From positions 50,413 to 114,412 of the forward strand of contig DAOUPZ010000007.1 in the NCBI GenBank assembly GCA_030625885.1: a stretch of DNA of 64,000 bases, read 5' to 3'. This document shows, piece by piece, positions 33,196-42,906 of this stretch. This DNA comes from Clostridia bacterium (GTDB taxonomy: Bacteria; Bacillota; DAOUPZ01). Position 1 is the stretch's first letter; the number at the start of each line of letters is the position of its first letter. A program made the translations under genes and the position numbers. A model generated the notes under the pieces. The model worked only from the letters and a program-made list of their open reading frames with translations. It did not search any database and was not told the DNA's origin.

Positions 33196-35208
33196 TTAGC
33201 TTTTCCTACCTGCTGCGCCTTCAGTTGTATCATTAATGGCTTGCAAAAAGACCGACCCATACTTTTTAAGCTTAACCCCGCCAATCCCTTTAATCCCCAT
33301 CATCTCTATAGATACAACAGGCTTTTTGATGCTCATTTCTCGCAAAACAGAATCATGAAAAATACAATAAGGCGGAACATCTTCTTTCTCACTCAGATCA
33401 GCTCGTATTTTCTTAAGCTTTTTAAACAATTCTTTGTCATAGTCTTCTTTATGTTTGATGATTTTTTCTTGCTTGACACGCAGAAAAACTTTTTCACCTT
33501 GCACCAGTACCTGACCTGATTTAGCTGTTAATTTCAAGATGGGATCATTGTCTCCTTCCTCTTTTAAATAGCCATTACTAACTAACGTATGCACAATCGC
33601 TTCAATTTCGTTATCCAAATGCGCGTCCGCAATCCCATAGGTACTTAGCCTATCGAGTCCCAGTTCCAGTATTTCTTTGCTCTTTGATCCCCGCAGTACC
33701 TGTTGGACAACGGTTATACCAAAACGCTGTTCTAACCGATAAACACAGCTCAGTACTTTTTGTGCTAAAACAGTCATATCCTTTTCTTTATATGTTGTAC
33801 CACAATTACTACAATTATTACAATTTTCTTTCTGCATATCTTCGCCAAAATAAGTAAGAATATTTTTGCGCAGGCAATTTGTCGCATACCCATACTGCTC
33901 CATGAGCCGCAGCTTTCGGTAACTTTCGTTTTTGGGTTGATTATACCGCTTGATATCCAATCTAAACGTCAGATCAAGATTAAGCGCCCGGCAGATGCCG
34001 TTGGTGTTTTTAACCAAACCATTTTCTACTAAAATACGAATCGCAGAATCAATTTCTATACTTCTATAATTGTCTAATTCTTGATATAATTCTTCCACCC
34101 TTATATTGCCTTGGACACAAATGACATGATAAGTTTCCTTAATCATCTCTATTGGTGGAAAGGTTATCCCAATAAAAAATTGACGCAATTCAATATCCTT
34201 TTTGGAAAACAGCAGAATACATTCAGCCTGGTCACCGTCCCTGCCAGCCCGTCCTGCTTCCTGATAATAGTGTTCCATAGAACCCGGTAAATTATAATGA
34301 ATGACAAAACGTACATTGGGTTTATCAATTCCCATCCCAAACGCGTTGGTAGCCACCATGATATCAATTCGATCATAAATAAAATTATTTTGGCTCTCTT
34401 TCCGCTGTGCATCGCTCATTCCGGCATGATAAAAACCTGCCTGCAGCCCCCATTCGTGAAGCTGCGTAACTATCATTTCCACATTCTTACGTGTACCCGC
34501 ATAAATGATACCGCTTTTTCCCCTTTGTCCTTCCAAATAGGCACAAATATAATCCATTTTTTCTTTATCTTTTAATTGCTTAACGGCAAAATGCAGATTT
34601 TGGCGATCAAATCCGGTAACAAATGTTTTACAGTCTGAAAAAGCCAGCTGATTTTGAATATCTAATCTCACTTTTTCCGTAGCGGTAGCCGTAAAGGCAG
34701 CCACTCGCGGTGCCTTTACATCATCGATAAAACGCTGAATCCGTAGGTAGCTCGGCCGAAATTCATGCCCCCACTGCGAAATACAGTGGGCTTCATCTAC
34801 AGCAACCAAAGATACGGTAACTTCTGCGATCTGACGCATGAATTCCTCGGATTCAAAACGCTCTGGGGCAACATAAATCAATTTAAAGTCTCCTGCTTTT
34901 ATCCCAGCCATAATACTCAATACCTCATCATAATAAAGAGAGCTATTAATAAAGGCAGCTGAAATACCTCGGCTGGTTAAATCATCCACCTGATCTTTCA
35001 TGAGCGAAATCAGAGGGGATATGACAACCGTAACACCGGGAAGCAATAATGCCGGAATCTGGTAACATAAAGATTTGCCGCCTCCGGTCGGCATAATGAC
35101 CAACACTTGCTTTTTATCGATAATGGCATCAATTATTTCGCTTTGTTTATTGCGAAAAGTCGTATAACCATAATATTTTTGTAAAATTTCCTCTTTTTGC
35201 ATGATCAT
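33196..35208 (-). CDS. recQ: ATP-dependent DNA helicase RecQ
   Basis: This 670-residue SF2 helicase is used in recombination and repair. It shows Walker A MPTGGGKSLCYQIPA, the DEAH box AVDEAHCISQWGHEFRPSY, motif VI QEAGRAGRDG and the RQC zinc cysteines (ATNCLRKNIL and NCNNCSNC). A winged-helix region and a C-terminal HRDC-like domain (VPPYCIFHDSVLREM) follow. Its length is a little over E. coli RecQ. ATG 35208 sits six bases after AAAGGA and is preferred to an ATG at 35214 that touches the site. The last residues GAAGRKS are encoded in the dispersed CCTACCTGCTGC word, so repeat DNA has been absorbed into the tail. Confidence 0.93.
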   Translation of the reverse strand: MIMQKEEILQKYYGYTTFRNKQSEIIDAIIDKKQVLVIMPTGGGKSLCYQIPALLLPGVTVVISPLISLMKDQVDDLTSRGISAAFINSSLYYDEVLSIMAGIKAGDFKLIYVAPERFESEEFMRQIAEVTVSLVAVDEAHCISQWGHEFRPSYLRIQRFIDDVKAPRVAAFTATATEKVRLDIQNQLAFSDCKTFVTGFDRQNLHFAVKQLKDKEKMDYICAYLEGQRGKSGIIYAGTRKNVEMIVTQLHEWGLQAGFYHAGMSDAQRKESQNNFIYDRIDIMVATNAFGMGIDKPNVRFVIHYNLPGSMEHYYQEAGRAGRDGDQAECILLFSKKDIELRQFFIGITFPPIEMIKETYHVICVQGNIRVEELYQELDNYRSIEIDSAIRILVENGLVKNTNGICRALNLDLTFRLDIKRYNQPKNESYRKLRLMEQYGYATNCLRKNILTYFGEDMQKENCNNCSNCGTTYKEKDMTVLAQKVLSCVYRLEQRFGITVVQQVLRGSKSKEILELGLDRLSTYGIADAHLDNEIEAIVHTLVSNGYLKEEGDNDPILKLTAKSGQVLVQGEKVFLRVKQEKIIKHKEDYDKELFKKLKKIRADLSEKEDVPPYCIFHDSVLREMSIKKPVVSIEMMGIKGIGGVKLKKYGSVFLQAINDTTEGAAGRKS

Positions 35209-35424
35209 TGTCATTCCTTTTTCTGAGATTTAAAAAAATTCGTCAACCTAAACGATCATCCCTCTTTTTAAAATGAGAAAAACGGCTTACGCCGTCTTTC
35301 TATTGTTTATTCATTCATTAATAATTTTTTGAAACATTAACATTTTATGTCATTATGAAATATGATATTAATGACCCGTTATTAATCATTTTCAAATAAT
35401 TATTTATTGGAGGAGGGATCACGA

Positions 35425-36369
35425 GTGAAAAAGTTATTGAATAAACCAAATATCTTATATCGTACGGTAATCGTCTTTGTTATTTTTTGCGTTACTTTTA
35501 TACTGGTAGTAAATTATAGTCATGTATTTGCCTGGTTCGTAGAATGGGTACATTCATATCATTCATGGCAACTTAATCCATTACGTTTAACCATTCTCTT
35601 CTTATTATTTGCGACTTTCATCTTTTCCTGGCAATTCTATAACAAATTAAGTACCAAAAATGACCTGGTAAAAAAAGAGAGCTCAGAAAAAGAACAATAT
35701 TTAATAGAAGAACGCGTTAAATTGTTTTTATTAAACAAAAATGTTAAAACAAACATTTTTAATTACGTCAGTAACGATATATACTGGAGTAAATTTTTCT
35801 GCGATATTGATATTGACAATCAAACGCTTAAATCCTTAATAAATATGATGGAAACAAAAGATCCTACTACCAAAAGCCATTTATATCGCTTGCAATTTAT
35901 CGTAACAAAACTGGCTAAAACTTACGATATGCCCAAAGATAGGGTAGAAACACTGCGTTTACTCGCTCTGTTTCATGATATTGGAAAAGTCCATATACCG
36001 GATTGTATTCTATTTAAACCAGAAGCACTTAGCAACCAAGAATTCATCAAGATCCAACAACACAGTGAAATCGGCAAACGCATGACCGGTCAAGACATCC
36101 CGGAACTTGCACCCATTTCAAACTTAATCTTAAATCACCACGAATGGTGGAATGGTAAAGGCTATCCCCTGGGAAATAAAAAAGAAGAGATTCCTCTAGC
36201 ATGCCGTTTCTTTTCTGTCATGGATGCATATGATATTATGACCCACGACCGACCTTACGGTAAAGCAATATCACATAAGGAGGCTATACTTGAATTAAAA
36301 AATTGTTCAGGTACTCAATTTGATCCCTATATAGCCACTGATTTTGTTGAGATATTTGATGTCAATTAA
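35425..36369 (+). CDS. Membrane-anchored HD-GYP phosphodiesterase
   Basis: This protein of about 314 residues has two transmembrane helices (about 10-32 and 48-68), a short linker and a C-terminal HD-GYP domain (about 130-312). Motifs are LFHDIGKVHIP, HSEIGKRM and HHEWWNGKGYPLG. It should degrade c-di-GMP, with no GGDEF or sensory domain beyond the short membrane part. The start is GTG 35425, seven bases after GGAGGAGGG; a TTG at 35407 overlaps that site and is rejected. It converges with the small hypothetical gene at 36382. Confidence 0.85.
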   Translation: MKKLLNKPNILYRTVIVFVIFCVTFILVVNYSHVFAWFVEWVHSYHSWQLNPLRLTILFLLFATFIFSWQFYNKLSTKNDLVKKESSEKEQYLIEERVKLFLLNKNVKTNIFNYVSNDIYWSKFFCDIDIDNQTLKSLINMMETKDPTTKSHLYRLQFIVTKLAKTYDMPKDRVETLRLLALFHDIGKVHIPDCILFKPEALSNQEFIKIQQHSEIGKRMTGQDIPELAPISNLILNHHEWWNGKGYPLGNKKEEIPLACRFFSVMDAYDIMTHDRPYGKAISHKEAILELKNCSGTQFDPYIATDFVEIFDVN

Positions 36370-36381
36370 TATGCAAACAAA

Positions 36382-36813
36382 CTAAAACTCCATGTGTTTT
36401 CTTCTTTCAATTTCTTGTTCCATATTTTTAAACAATCGCATTTTCTCAACCTTTGTTATATCTAAATTGGAAATATTGTCTACCAAATTATTAACAAGCT
36501 CATCTATGACATCCGGGTCTCTTCTAGTGTTAAAAGCATTTAATATCTTAACCTTTTCCTTATCACCTAACCTACTTATGATATGTAATCTATTTAAATT
36601 ATCAATGGTGAATTCAAATTCATCTAATATGGTGAGGAACTCTACACCATTTTCCTGTTCCAAAACAATTGCGTGATTTCCAACTGCTCTATATATTCTT
36701 ATTAATGTTCTGCTCTCTGGTCGATCCATATTATAAATAATTTCCTTAATATCAAATTCAACCGTTAATTTATTATCAGACAGATTCTCCTTAATCTTAG
36801 TAATGTTTATCAT
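36382..36813 (-). CDS. Hypothetical protein, no recognised family
   Basis: I do not recognise this 143-residue protein. It is soluble and charged, starts MINITKIKENLSDNKLTVEFDI and has a predicted mixed fold followed by a helical, Asp/Lys/Arg-rich C-terminus ending QEIERRKHMEF. No cysteine, signal peptide or membrane segment is seen. ATG 36813 follows AGGAGGCAAACAGT, a strong ribosome site, which supports a real gene. It ends 12 bp from the converging HD-GYP gene. Confidence 0.65.
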   Translation of the reverse strand: MINITKIKENLSDNKLTVEFDIKEIIYNMDRPESRTLIRIYRAVGNHAIVLEQENGVEFLTILDEFEFTIDNLNRLHIISRLGDKEKVKILNAFNTRRDPDVIDELVNNLVDNISNLDITKVEKMRLFKNMEQEIERRKHMEF

Positions 36814-36952
36814 ACTGTTTGCCTCCTAATTTTTATTTTCTCTATATATTTCAAAATCATGAAGCAAATTCCTCTTATTTTTGTGGTAATTTTATAAATA
36901 TATGGTTTACAATGAAATGAACCTTTTTATTTAGAGTTGCTCTTGCAACACG

Positions 36953-36987
36953 GAGACACACCGCTCGTACCTCGTGGAATGTTGTAA
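36953..36987. repeat. REP-like hairpin, copy 1
   Basis: TTGCAACA pairs with TGTTGTAA around the core ACACACCGCTCGTACCTCGTGGAA. The same core with different outer stems occurs at 52676-52721 and 53708-53760. It lies in a 219-bp gap without a gene. Confidence 0.6.
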
Positions 36988-37032
36988 ATTCTTTATTACA
37001 TGATAATAAAAAAGTAACTAATCTACCATTAT

Positions 37033-38151
37033 TCATCTTTTAATATGAAGCTGATTGATCCCCTTTTTTCGCATTTTAGCCGCAATTAGCAAGAAGAGCG
37101 GCACCACCATAACGTAAATAAAGGATATTTCCGATGTCTGCTTTATTAATTCAATCCCTACAATAATATTGTCTCTAATTAACGCAATGATAAAAATAAT
37201 GGGCATCATTAACACAACCCAAAAATGAATCTCACGAAACTTAAAAAGCTCTGACAAAGCAATCATGCTGGCTTCTATGACAATCGCAAAACTCGTAAAA
37301 GATACCAGTGCCCAAAGCCCGATGAAAAGCACTTCTAAACTATCTAATATTTGGATCTTTACATCAATACTACGGACGAGTGCAATGACCGACCATGGCA
37401 GACGATTTAACTCTCCTACCCTAAAATAAGCGATACAAATTATGGTGATCGCAGTATACAAAGTGGTGATAAATACAATAACAAGTATATTCTTTTTCAA
37501 TATACCTTCTCTGTCTTTAACAAACGGGAGAAAAATTGCTATAATCTCAAAGCCTAAAAAGGGGAGACTGGCCCCTCTCATGGCTTTAAAAAAACCTTTC
37601 GCTTCGATAAAACGCCCTATCGGTTGAATTTGCGCATAATCACCTACAAACCCCCCCATAAGAATTAATACCATAATAGGACCAATAATAATAATAAATA
37701 ATATAATAGCCGCTCGCGTCAAGGGTTCAAGCCCATTACGATAAAAAGGAACAAATAAAATTAATAATATCAATGCCAAAAAATGATCCGGTGTGCCTTT
37801 CAAAATATACATGTTGGCAAATTCAAGCATTGCCCAAACTTCATATGCAGCGAGAATTAACCAGTGTATGACAAATATCAGGATCAGTATCCCCCCCAAA
37901 AAAGGACCAACGATTTCCTTACTGTAACCAACAATAGTTTGCCCGGGAAATAACTGCCCTAAATAGGTATATAAAACGGTTCCTATTATTACAATTCCCC
38001 CCGCAGCAATAATCGCCAACCACCCATTATGTCCAGCAGATTTAACCACAGTATATGGCATACGAAGCATACCAAATCCGATCATAACAGAAAAAAGTAA
38101 AACCATCAGCCCTACGGAAGTTATTCGATCATTATCATTGAGATTCATCAT
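37033..38151 (-). CDS. GerAB/Spore germination-type amino acid transporter, orphan
   Basis: This protein of about 372 residues belongs to the GerAB/ArcD/ProY family of the APC superfamily and has ten hydrophobic helices. The N-terminal LLFSVMIGFGMLRMPYTVVKSAGHNGWLAI is typical. GerAB proteins form the nutrient-sensing membrane part of germinant receptors. The usual GerAA and GerAC partners are absent on both sides, so this is an orphan B subunit or a permease with another role. ATG 38151 lies six bases after TTTGGAG; upstream ATGs reaching 38226 lack a site. Its presence supports an endospore former. Confidence 0.85.
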   Translation of the reverse strand: MMNLNDNDRITSVGLMVLLFSVMIGFGMLRMPYTVVKSAGHNGWLAIIAAGGIVIIGTVLYTYLGQLFPGQTIVGYSKEIVGPFLGGILILIFVIHWLILAAYEVWAMLEFANMYILKGTPDHFLALILLILFVPFYRNGLEPLTRAAIILFIIIIGPIMVLILMGGFVGDYAQIQPIGRFIEAKGFFKAMRGASLPFLGFEIIAIFLPFVKDREGILKKNILVIVFITTLYTAITIICIAYFRVGELNRLPWSVIALVRSIDVKIQILDSLEVLFIGLWALVSFTSFAIVIEASMIALSELFKFREIHFWVVLMMPIIFIIALIRDNIIVGIELIKQTSEISFIYVMVVPLFLLIAAKMRKKGINQLHIKR

Positions 38152-38221
38152 CTTCATCTCCAAACGCATTGTCAATACAAATCGTATGTTGTTATATTCT
38201 TTTCCAAACAAATACATCTTA

Positions 38222-38280
38222 TGCAAAATAGCTTAGAGCCTGACATTGTCCCTTCAACGCAGGCTCTAAGCTATTTTGCA
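38222..38280. terminator. Long perfect inverted repeat between the GerAB and chemoreceptor genes
   Basis: The 21-bp arms TGCAAAATAGCTTAGAGCCT+G and the exact complement (38260-38280) flank a 17-nt loop. The right arm recurs as a direct repeat at 40416-40438, beyond the other end of the chemoreceptor gene. It is probably a terminator for the receptor (reverse strand). Confidence 0.65.
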
Positions 38281-38327
38281 CAATATTTTAAATGTCTTAG
38301 GCATATGAAAGAAAATAATAATATGTC

Positions 38328-40307
38328 TTATATCTTAAATTTTGCAATAATTGAATCAAGGTCTTCAGCAAGATGGTTTAAGCTTTCGGCGGCTGCGGAA
38401 ACTTCCTGAGTAGCCGCTGTTTGCTCCTGAGTTGTACTCGCAATATTTTGGATGCCAGCAGAAATCTGTTCAGTAGAAGCTGCAATATTTTGCACCTGAC
38501 CGCTAAGCACCTGGACAACTTGAATGATTCTATCAAATTTCTGAGTAACCTCCTCAATACTTTGATTTCCTGCTACAACCGTTTCCTTTGCAGAATCCAT
38601 TCCTTTCATTAATTGTGTGGACTCTTCTTCAATATCTAAAATAAATTGTTTTATTTCTTTGGTTGAAGATGCTGATTGTTCCGCCAGTTTTCTGACCTCA
38701 TCCGCAACAACAGCAAACCCTTTACCTGCTTCACCTGCTCTTGCTGCTTCTATCGCCGCATTAAGTGCTAGAAGATTAGTCTGTTCAGCGATATTGGTAA
38801 TCACTTCTACAAATTGCCCTATTTTGCTTATGGCTGTGGCAAGTGCATCAATTGAGCCACTTACCTGTATACTTGATGCTGATATTTCTTGCAAATGGTA
38901 ACTGATGGTTTCTATATCCTGCTGCCCCCTGGCAGCATTTTCTGCGGCCATTCCCGCTTGATCGGCTACATCCTGGGTATTCTGTGTCATGTTTTCCACA
39001 GCACCGGCAATTTCATTCATGGTTGCAGCCGAGTCACTTGCCCCAGTAGATACCTGCTCAGACTGAGCCGCTAACTGATTTGCAGAAGTATTTAACAAAT
39101 GCGTATTGTCCGTTATTCTGCTAATAATCGTTTGAATATCTTCAATAAACTTATTAAAATATTTACCGAGTTCTCCTATTTCATCATTTGTTTTGACCTC
39201 TATCCGCTTCGTTAAATCGCCTTCTCCTTCAGAGATATCCTTTAATACGGCTGTCGTTTCCTTAATAGAACCAACAACACGGCTTGCAACTAAGAAAATA
39301 ACGATAAGAATGATTACGATACAAGCCATGCCAACAGCTAATGCATCATTTCTTATTCGGGTTGCTTGCTCTAAAATCTTATCCATGGGAACACTGACAA
39401 CAAAAGACCACGGTGTTTTAGTTTTACCAATGGTTATTGGGGCAAAGAATCTGTAAACGTCCGTGTTTAATGGATTAGAATACATCATCACGTGATGATG
39501 TTCGCCTTCTTTTATAGCGTTTTTTGCTTCAAGCATCTCTTGCGTATTACCAATGTCCTTCCCTAAATACTCACTTTCTTTATGGGCTACAAAAGTCCCA
39601 TTGTTTGCAACAAGCACACTATAGCCTGTTTCAAAAGGATTTATTCCTAAAATCATTTCCTGAAACGTATCAAGCGCCATGTCTACCCCTGCAACCCCGA
39701 CAACTTCTCCTTGAGACAAAATAGGAACAGCTAAGCTGGTCATCAATACATCTTTACCCCCTACTTTGTAGGTAAAAGGGTCCAGCATCATTTCCTGCTG
39801 TGATTCTTTAGCCATTAAATAATAATCTCCTGAACCAGACACTTCATAATCAAGCAACGGTTCCAATTTTATGCCGTCTTCGCTTCGATACCAGTATGGA
39901 ATAAACCGACCTGTTTCATCGTGTCCGGTTGTCGTGATAAATTCTTTATCCTTTCCATCAAAAGCATTCGGTTCCCAACACGTCCAAACCCCCACGAAAT
40001 TTGGATTCTTTTCAAGAACAGTTCTTAAAATATGATTTACTTCTTCTCGGTCAGAACTACCTGTCTTTTTCATCGCCTCAAGCATCTGGGATAAAGCTCG
40101 TGCTGTATTCATAGACACTTCAATTTCCGCGCGTACACCGTTCCCATATCGATTTGCCATTTCTTCTGCTTCAATAAAAGCAGCTTCTACAGCCATAGAA
40201 CTGGACTTTGTTGTTACAACAGCAATTGTTGTTACTAATGATATGAGAACAGCTGTTCCGATTAAGACAACAATCTTCGTCTTTAACCTTCTAAATTTAA
40301 ACATCAT
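38328..40307 (-). CDS. Methyl-accepting chemotaxis protein, dCache sensor
   Basis: This 659-residue chemoreceptor has transmembrane helices near 10-30 and 310-330. The dCache-type sensor has [21 protein letters not shown] and [25 protein letters not shown] and a signalling coil with [34 protein letters not shown] follow. The sensor is related to that at 22765 but the signalling half differs from the 15126/22765 type and ends DSIIAKFKI. The start ATG follows GGAGGCGGAATG. The gene is flanked by near-identical 22-bp direct repeats (38258-38279 and 40416-40438), which may mark an insertion or duplication. No riboswitch was seen. Confidence 0.92.
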   Translation of the reverse strand: MMFKFRRLKTKIVVLIGTAVLISLVTTIAVVTTKSSSMAVEAAFIEAEEMANRYGNGVRAEIEVSMNTARALSQMLEAMKKTGSSDREEVNHILRTVLEKNPNFVGVWTCWEPNAFDGKDKEFITTTGHDETGRFIPYWYRSEDGIKLEPLLDYEVSGSGDYYLMAKESQQEMMLDPFTYKVGGKDVLMTSLAVPILSQGEVVGVAGVDMALDTFQEMILGINPFETGYSVLVANNGTFVAHKESEYLGKDIGNTQEMLEAKNAIKEGEHHHVMMYSNPLNTDVYRFFAPITIGKTKTPWSFVVSVPMDKILEQATRIRNDALAVGMACIVIILIVIFLVASRVVGSIKETTAVLKDISEGEGDLTKRIEVKTNDEIGELGKYFNKFIEDIQTIISRITDNTHLLNTSANQLAAQSEQVSTGASDSAATMNEIAGAVENMTQNTQDVADQAGMAAENAARGQQDIETISYHLQEISASSIQVSGSIDALATAISKIGQFVEVITNIAEQTNLLALNAAIEAARAGEAGKGFAVVADEVRKLAEQSASSTKEIKQFILDIEEESTQLMKGMDSAKETVVAGNQSIEEVTQKFDRIIQVVQVLSGQVQNIAASTEQISAGIQNIASTTQEQTAATQEVSAAAESLNHLAEDLDSIIAKFKI

Positions 40308-40395
40308 TCCGCCTCCTTCTTCCTCAAAGTTAACATAATGTCATCATCATGTTATTATATGCATAATCAGGAAAATGAGCCAATATTATATAAAA

Positions 40396-40423
40396 AGCCT
40401 GCGTTTATACTAAAACGCAGGCT
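40396..40423 (-). terminator. Terminator of the metallophosphoesterase gene
   Basis: AGCCTGCGTTT and AAACGCAGGCT form an 11-bp stem directly after the stop codon; a T-run follows on the reverse strand. The right arm is part of the repeat shared with 38260-38280. Confidence 0.75.
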
Positions 40424-40428
40424 CTAAG

Positions 40429-41121
40429 CTATTCTGCTATTAACAGGGGTTGAAAATTCAGATGATCGCTGGAGACCAGTTTAAACTTAATGCCCCATTT
40501 CTCTCCTTCAAACGCTTCCTTGGTATGCCGACCGTGCAAATGTCCGTAAACACAATATTCAACACCATAAGACTGCATCAATTCGACAAACCCGGATCTT
40601 TCAACTTGCTCATTAAATGGCGGATAATGCAGCATCGCAATCTTTGTTCCCTGTTTCTTAGCCCCATCTTTTAAGGAAAGTTCAAAACGCTCTAATTCCC
40701 GCTGATAAATTTTTTCTGATTCATCATTAAATTTTTCTGTTCCAGGACAAATCCAACCTCGCGTACCCATCACGATACAATCATCATAAGAAAAGCTATT
40801 ATTCCTCAGCAAATGAACATTTTCAGGCAGGATAGCCAGCGTCTTTTTCAAGCTATCCATCCAATAATCATGGTTTCCTTTTAACAACAAAACACGTCCC
40901 GGCAACCCGTCAAAAAAACGTTCTAAGTCATACTGCGCATCCTCTAAATGCATCGCCCATGAAATGTCCCCAGGACACAAAACCAAATCATCACACTGCA
41001 CCATTTCCCGCCACTTATGCCTTATTTGTTCCTCATGCTCCTGCCACTGCACCCCAAATATGTCCATGGGTTTATTTTGACTGTAAGAAATATGTAAGTC
41101 CGCGATCGCATAGATCGACAT
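40429..41121 (-). CDS. Metallophosphoesterase
   Basis: This 230-residue cytoplasmic calcineurin-like phosphoesterase has the metal-binding motifs ADLHIS (D-x-H), CPGDISWAM (GD), LKGNHDYWM (GNHD), MLHYPPF and YGHLHGRH (GH-x-H), all intact. The substrate is not predictable; relatives include nucleotide and phosphoprotein hydrolases. ATG 41121 (MSIYAIADLH) is preferred to 41133 because GGTG lies seven bases upstream and the homologous start is at the first strand. The upstream gap carries tandem ATCAG words (41144-41201). Confidence 0.87.
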   Translation of the reverse strand: MSIYAIADLHISYSQNKPMDIFGVQWQEHEEQIRHKWREMVQCDDLVLCPGDISWAMHLEDAQYDLERFFDGLPGRVLLLKGNHDYWMDSLKKTLAILPENVHLLRNNSFSYDDCIVMGTRGWICPGTEKFNDESEKIYQRELERFELSLKDGAKKQGTKIAMLHYPPFNEQVERSGFVELMQSYGVEYCVYGHLHGRHTKEAFEGEKWGIKFKLVSSDHLNFQPLLIAE

Positions 41122-41143
41122 ATGGTTCACCACTCTCTCTATT

Positions 41144-41201
41144 AGTTATCAGCTATCAGTTATCAGCTATCAGTCATCAGCTATCAGTCATCAGTCATCA
41201 G
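41144..41201. repeat. Tandem AGTTATCAGCTATCAG/TCATCAG words
   Basis: About eight imperfect tandem units of 7 bp (GCTATCA, GTTATCA, GTCATCA) are followed immediately by GGAAAAGATTAA. The same words occur near 53577-53606. The sequence is not CRISPR-like because the units are contiguous. Confidence 0.7.
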
Positions 41202-41291
41202 GAAAAGATTAAGAGACTCTAAAGACTGAAAGCAAAAGAAAAATATTAAAAACGTATTTTGCATCTTTTATCCTTCAGCCTTCAGCCAACA

Positions 41292-42551
41292 TCAATCTAT
41301 TACAAAATAATACGAATTCAACAAGTCATTGATCTCATATTTGATGGCTAATCTTTTTAAATAATTCTTGATCGACTTTAATTTAACCTGCTCTTGTTCA
41401 TACTGTTCTAACAAACTAAAAAATTTAGCCCGTTCTTGATCTGAAGTGTAATTTTCGAGACATATCCATACTTTCTGTGCTGCCTCAACGATCTGTTTGA
41501 GTTTTATGGGTTCACTTATCGCTTGTTCAACAAGGGTATAAAAATTTTTAATATAGCCTTGTTTCTTTTCCTGAAGTATTTCCTGTACTTTCTCATAAGC
41601 TTCCCGACTGTGGGAAAGCACGGTATATTGATAACACGACCATTGATCTTCCATCTCTTCCGGCGAAGCTCCAAATGCCAATCGATTACACTTGATGGCC
41701 GAGATATCCTTATCTTTGACTTCCAGCATCATATCCACCTCCCTATCTCTTACCGTTTCAAAAAAATCAAGAAATGGTTTCACATAAATTGTATCCGAAT
41801 GAGATCCCAAAAGTTTACCCGGCGCCTGACAGGAAAAATGTAATTTGGGTACCCCATCCGCAGCCGACCACGTTTTGGAAACAGCACTTATCTTATGGGA
41901 TAAATCATTTTCTAATGGAGCAGGGTTCACAAGGTGATGTAATTGATCCATCACAACAGGCATACCCACTGAGATACAAATATCCAGCACATCGTCTAAA
42001 TGAAACTGGGTATCATCATTTTCCAGCACCAATCGTTTCTTAACCTCAGCAGGCAATAACCGATACTGTTCTTTAAAACGTCGTATAGCCGCCTGCTTAT
42101 CACCATAACACCCGCCTACATGAATAATCATTTTGTGACTCTGATCCAAACCCAGTGCATCCAAAAAACGGGCATGGTAAATCAAATCCGCTGTTGCTCG
42201 GTTAACCACATCCCGTTTTGGTGAATTAAGTACCGTATACTGTCCGGGATGCATAGAAACACGCATATCATTTTCACGAATATATGCCCCGATTTTCTGC
42301 AACGGCACTGCAAATTCCTCCCACCATATCAAATGGTTGTTAGGATGAGAGGCGAAAGGAATAATATCGGAACTGATTCGAAACAAGCTAACGCCCTTCG
42401 CTTTATTATATTTAAGGATCACCATTAAATCTTGCAAATTAGCATTAATAAGCTCTTTTAATCTGCTTTCCGAAGCATTTTTAAGTAAACACCGTCTGTT
42501 GGTCGTTGCCTCCACCCCTAATGCAATACACGCATATCCAATTCGCATCAT
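41292..42551 (-). CDS. uvsE: UV DNA damage endonuclease UvsE
   Basis: This 419-residue protein is a UvsE/UVDE TIM-barrel endonuclease that nicks 5' of UV photoproducts. The N-terminus MRIGYACIALGVE and the segments VSLFRISSDIIPFASHP, MHPGQYTVLNS, IIHVGGCYGDK, RLVLENDDTQFHLDD and VMDQLHH are characteristic metal and DNA-binding strands. The C-terminal extension (about 290-419) is longer than in small UvsE proteins but common in Bacillus types. AAAGGGG precedes ATGs at 42551 and 42548. It is divergent from splB, so two UV-repair genes share one intergenic region. Confidence 0.92.
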   Translation of the reverse strand: MMRIGYACIALGVEATTNRRCLLKNASESRLKELINANLQDLMVILKYNKAKGVSLFRISSDIIPFASHPNNHLIWWEEFAVPLQKIGAYIRENDMRVSMHPGQYTVLNSPKRDVVNRATADLIYHARFLDALGLDQSHKMIIHVGGCYGDKQAAIRRFKEQYRLLPAEVKKRLVLENDDTQFHLDDVLDICISVGMPVVMDQLHHLVNPAPLENDLSHKISAVSKTWSAADGVPKLHFSCQAPGKLLGSHSDTIYVKPFLDFFETVRDREVDMMLEVKDKDISAIKCNRLAFGASPEEMEDQWSCYQYTVLSHSREAYEKVQEILQEKKQGYIKNFYTLVEQAISEPIKLKQIVEAAQKVWICLENYTSDQERAKFFSLLEQYEQEQVKLKSIKNYLKRLAIKYEINDLLNSYYFVID

Positions 42552-42639
42552 CAAGCCCCTTTCAACGCTTTAACTCGCTTATCACATTTTCCTACTAAAG
42601 TCACTACATTATCATCTCTCAATTTTCCGCTGCACATGT

Positions 42640-42707
42640 GAATTTAATTCATAATTCACAATTCATGCTCCACAATGCATAATTCACAATTCATAATTTA
42701 TAATTAA
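42640..42707. repeat. AATTCACAATTCATAATT tandem words
   Basis: Imperfect units of AATTCATAATTCACAATTCA fill this stretch. They resemble the other dispersed 'word' repeats in style but use a different word. No gene is present. Confidence 0.55.
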
Positions 42708-42729
42708 AAGACAAAAAATCAAACTGACA

Positions 42730-42828
42730 TAATGGAATGGATATACTGGAAGAAAATATTTGGCGAGTTCGGGCGGAGGATTATTTTTTTAGCATTCAAA
42801 ATTTTCCGAAAGTATATCTATTCTATTA
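42730..42828. repeat. Structured element, copy C
   Basis: TAATGGAATGGATATACT (42730-42747) pairs with AGTATATCTATTCTATTA (42811-42828) over 18 bp, two of them G-U pairs. The internal loop GGA/GAA and second helix GAAAAT/ATTTTC follow. The apical part is short (about 18 nt) between TTTGGCGAGTTCG and TTTAGCATTCAAA. It lies between the divergent uvsE and splB genes, whose promoters it may influence. Confidence 0.6.
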
Positions 42829-42906
42829 CCTCTACGCTTCATTAAAGCTGTAAAAATACGTATATTCCGCTCTATTCAGAACACCCTATAAATGGAGGTG
42901 ATTTTT

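Noticed and set aside
35276..35300. ACGGC/GCCGT stem as a terminator of recQ or the HD-GYP gene
   Set aside because: It lies upstream of both start codons; with no gene ending there the role is unclear.
41144..41201. Possible CRISPR array
   Set aside because: Units are 7 bp, contiguous and without spacers; no cas genes nearby.
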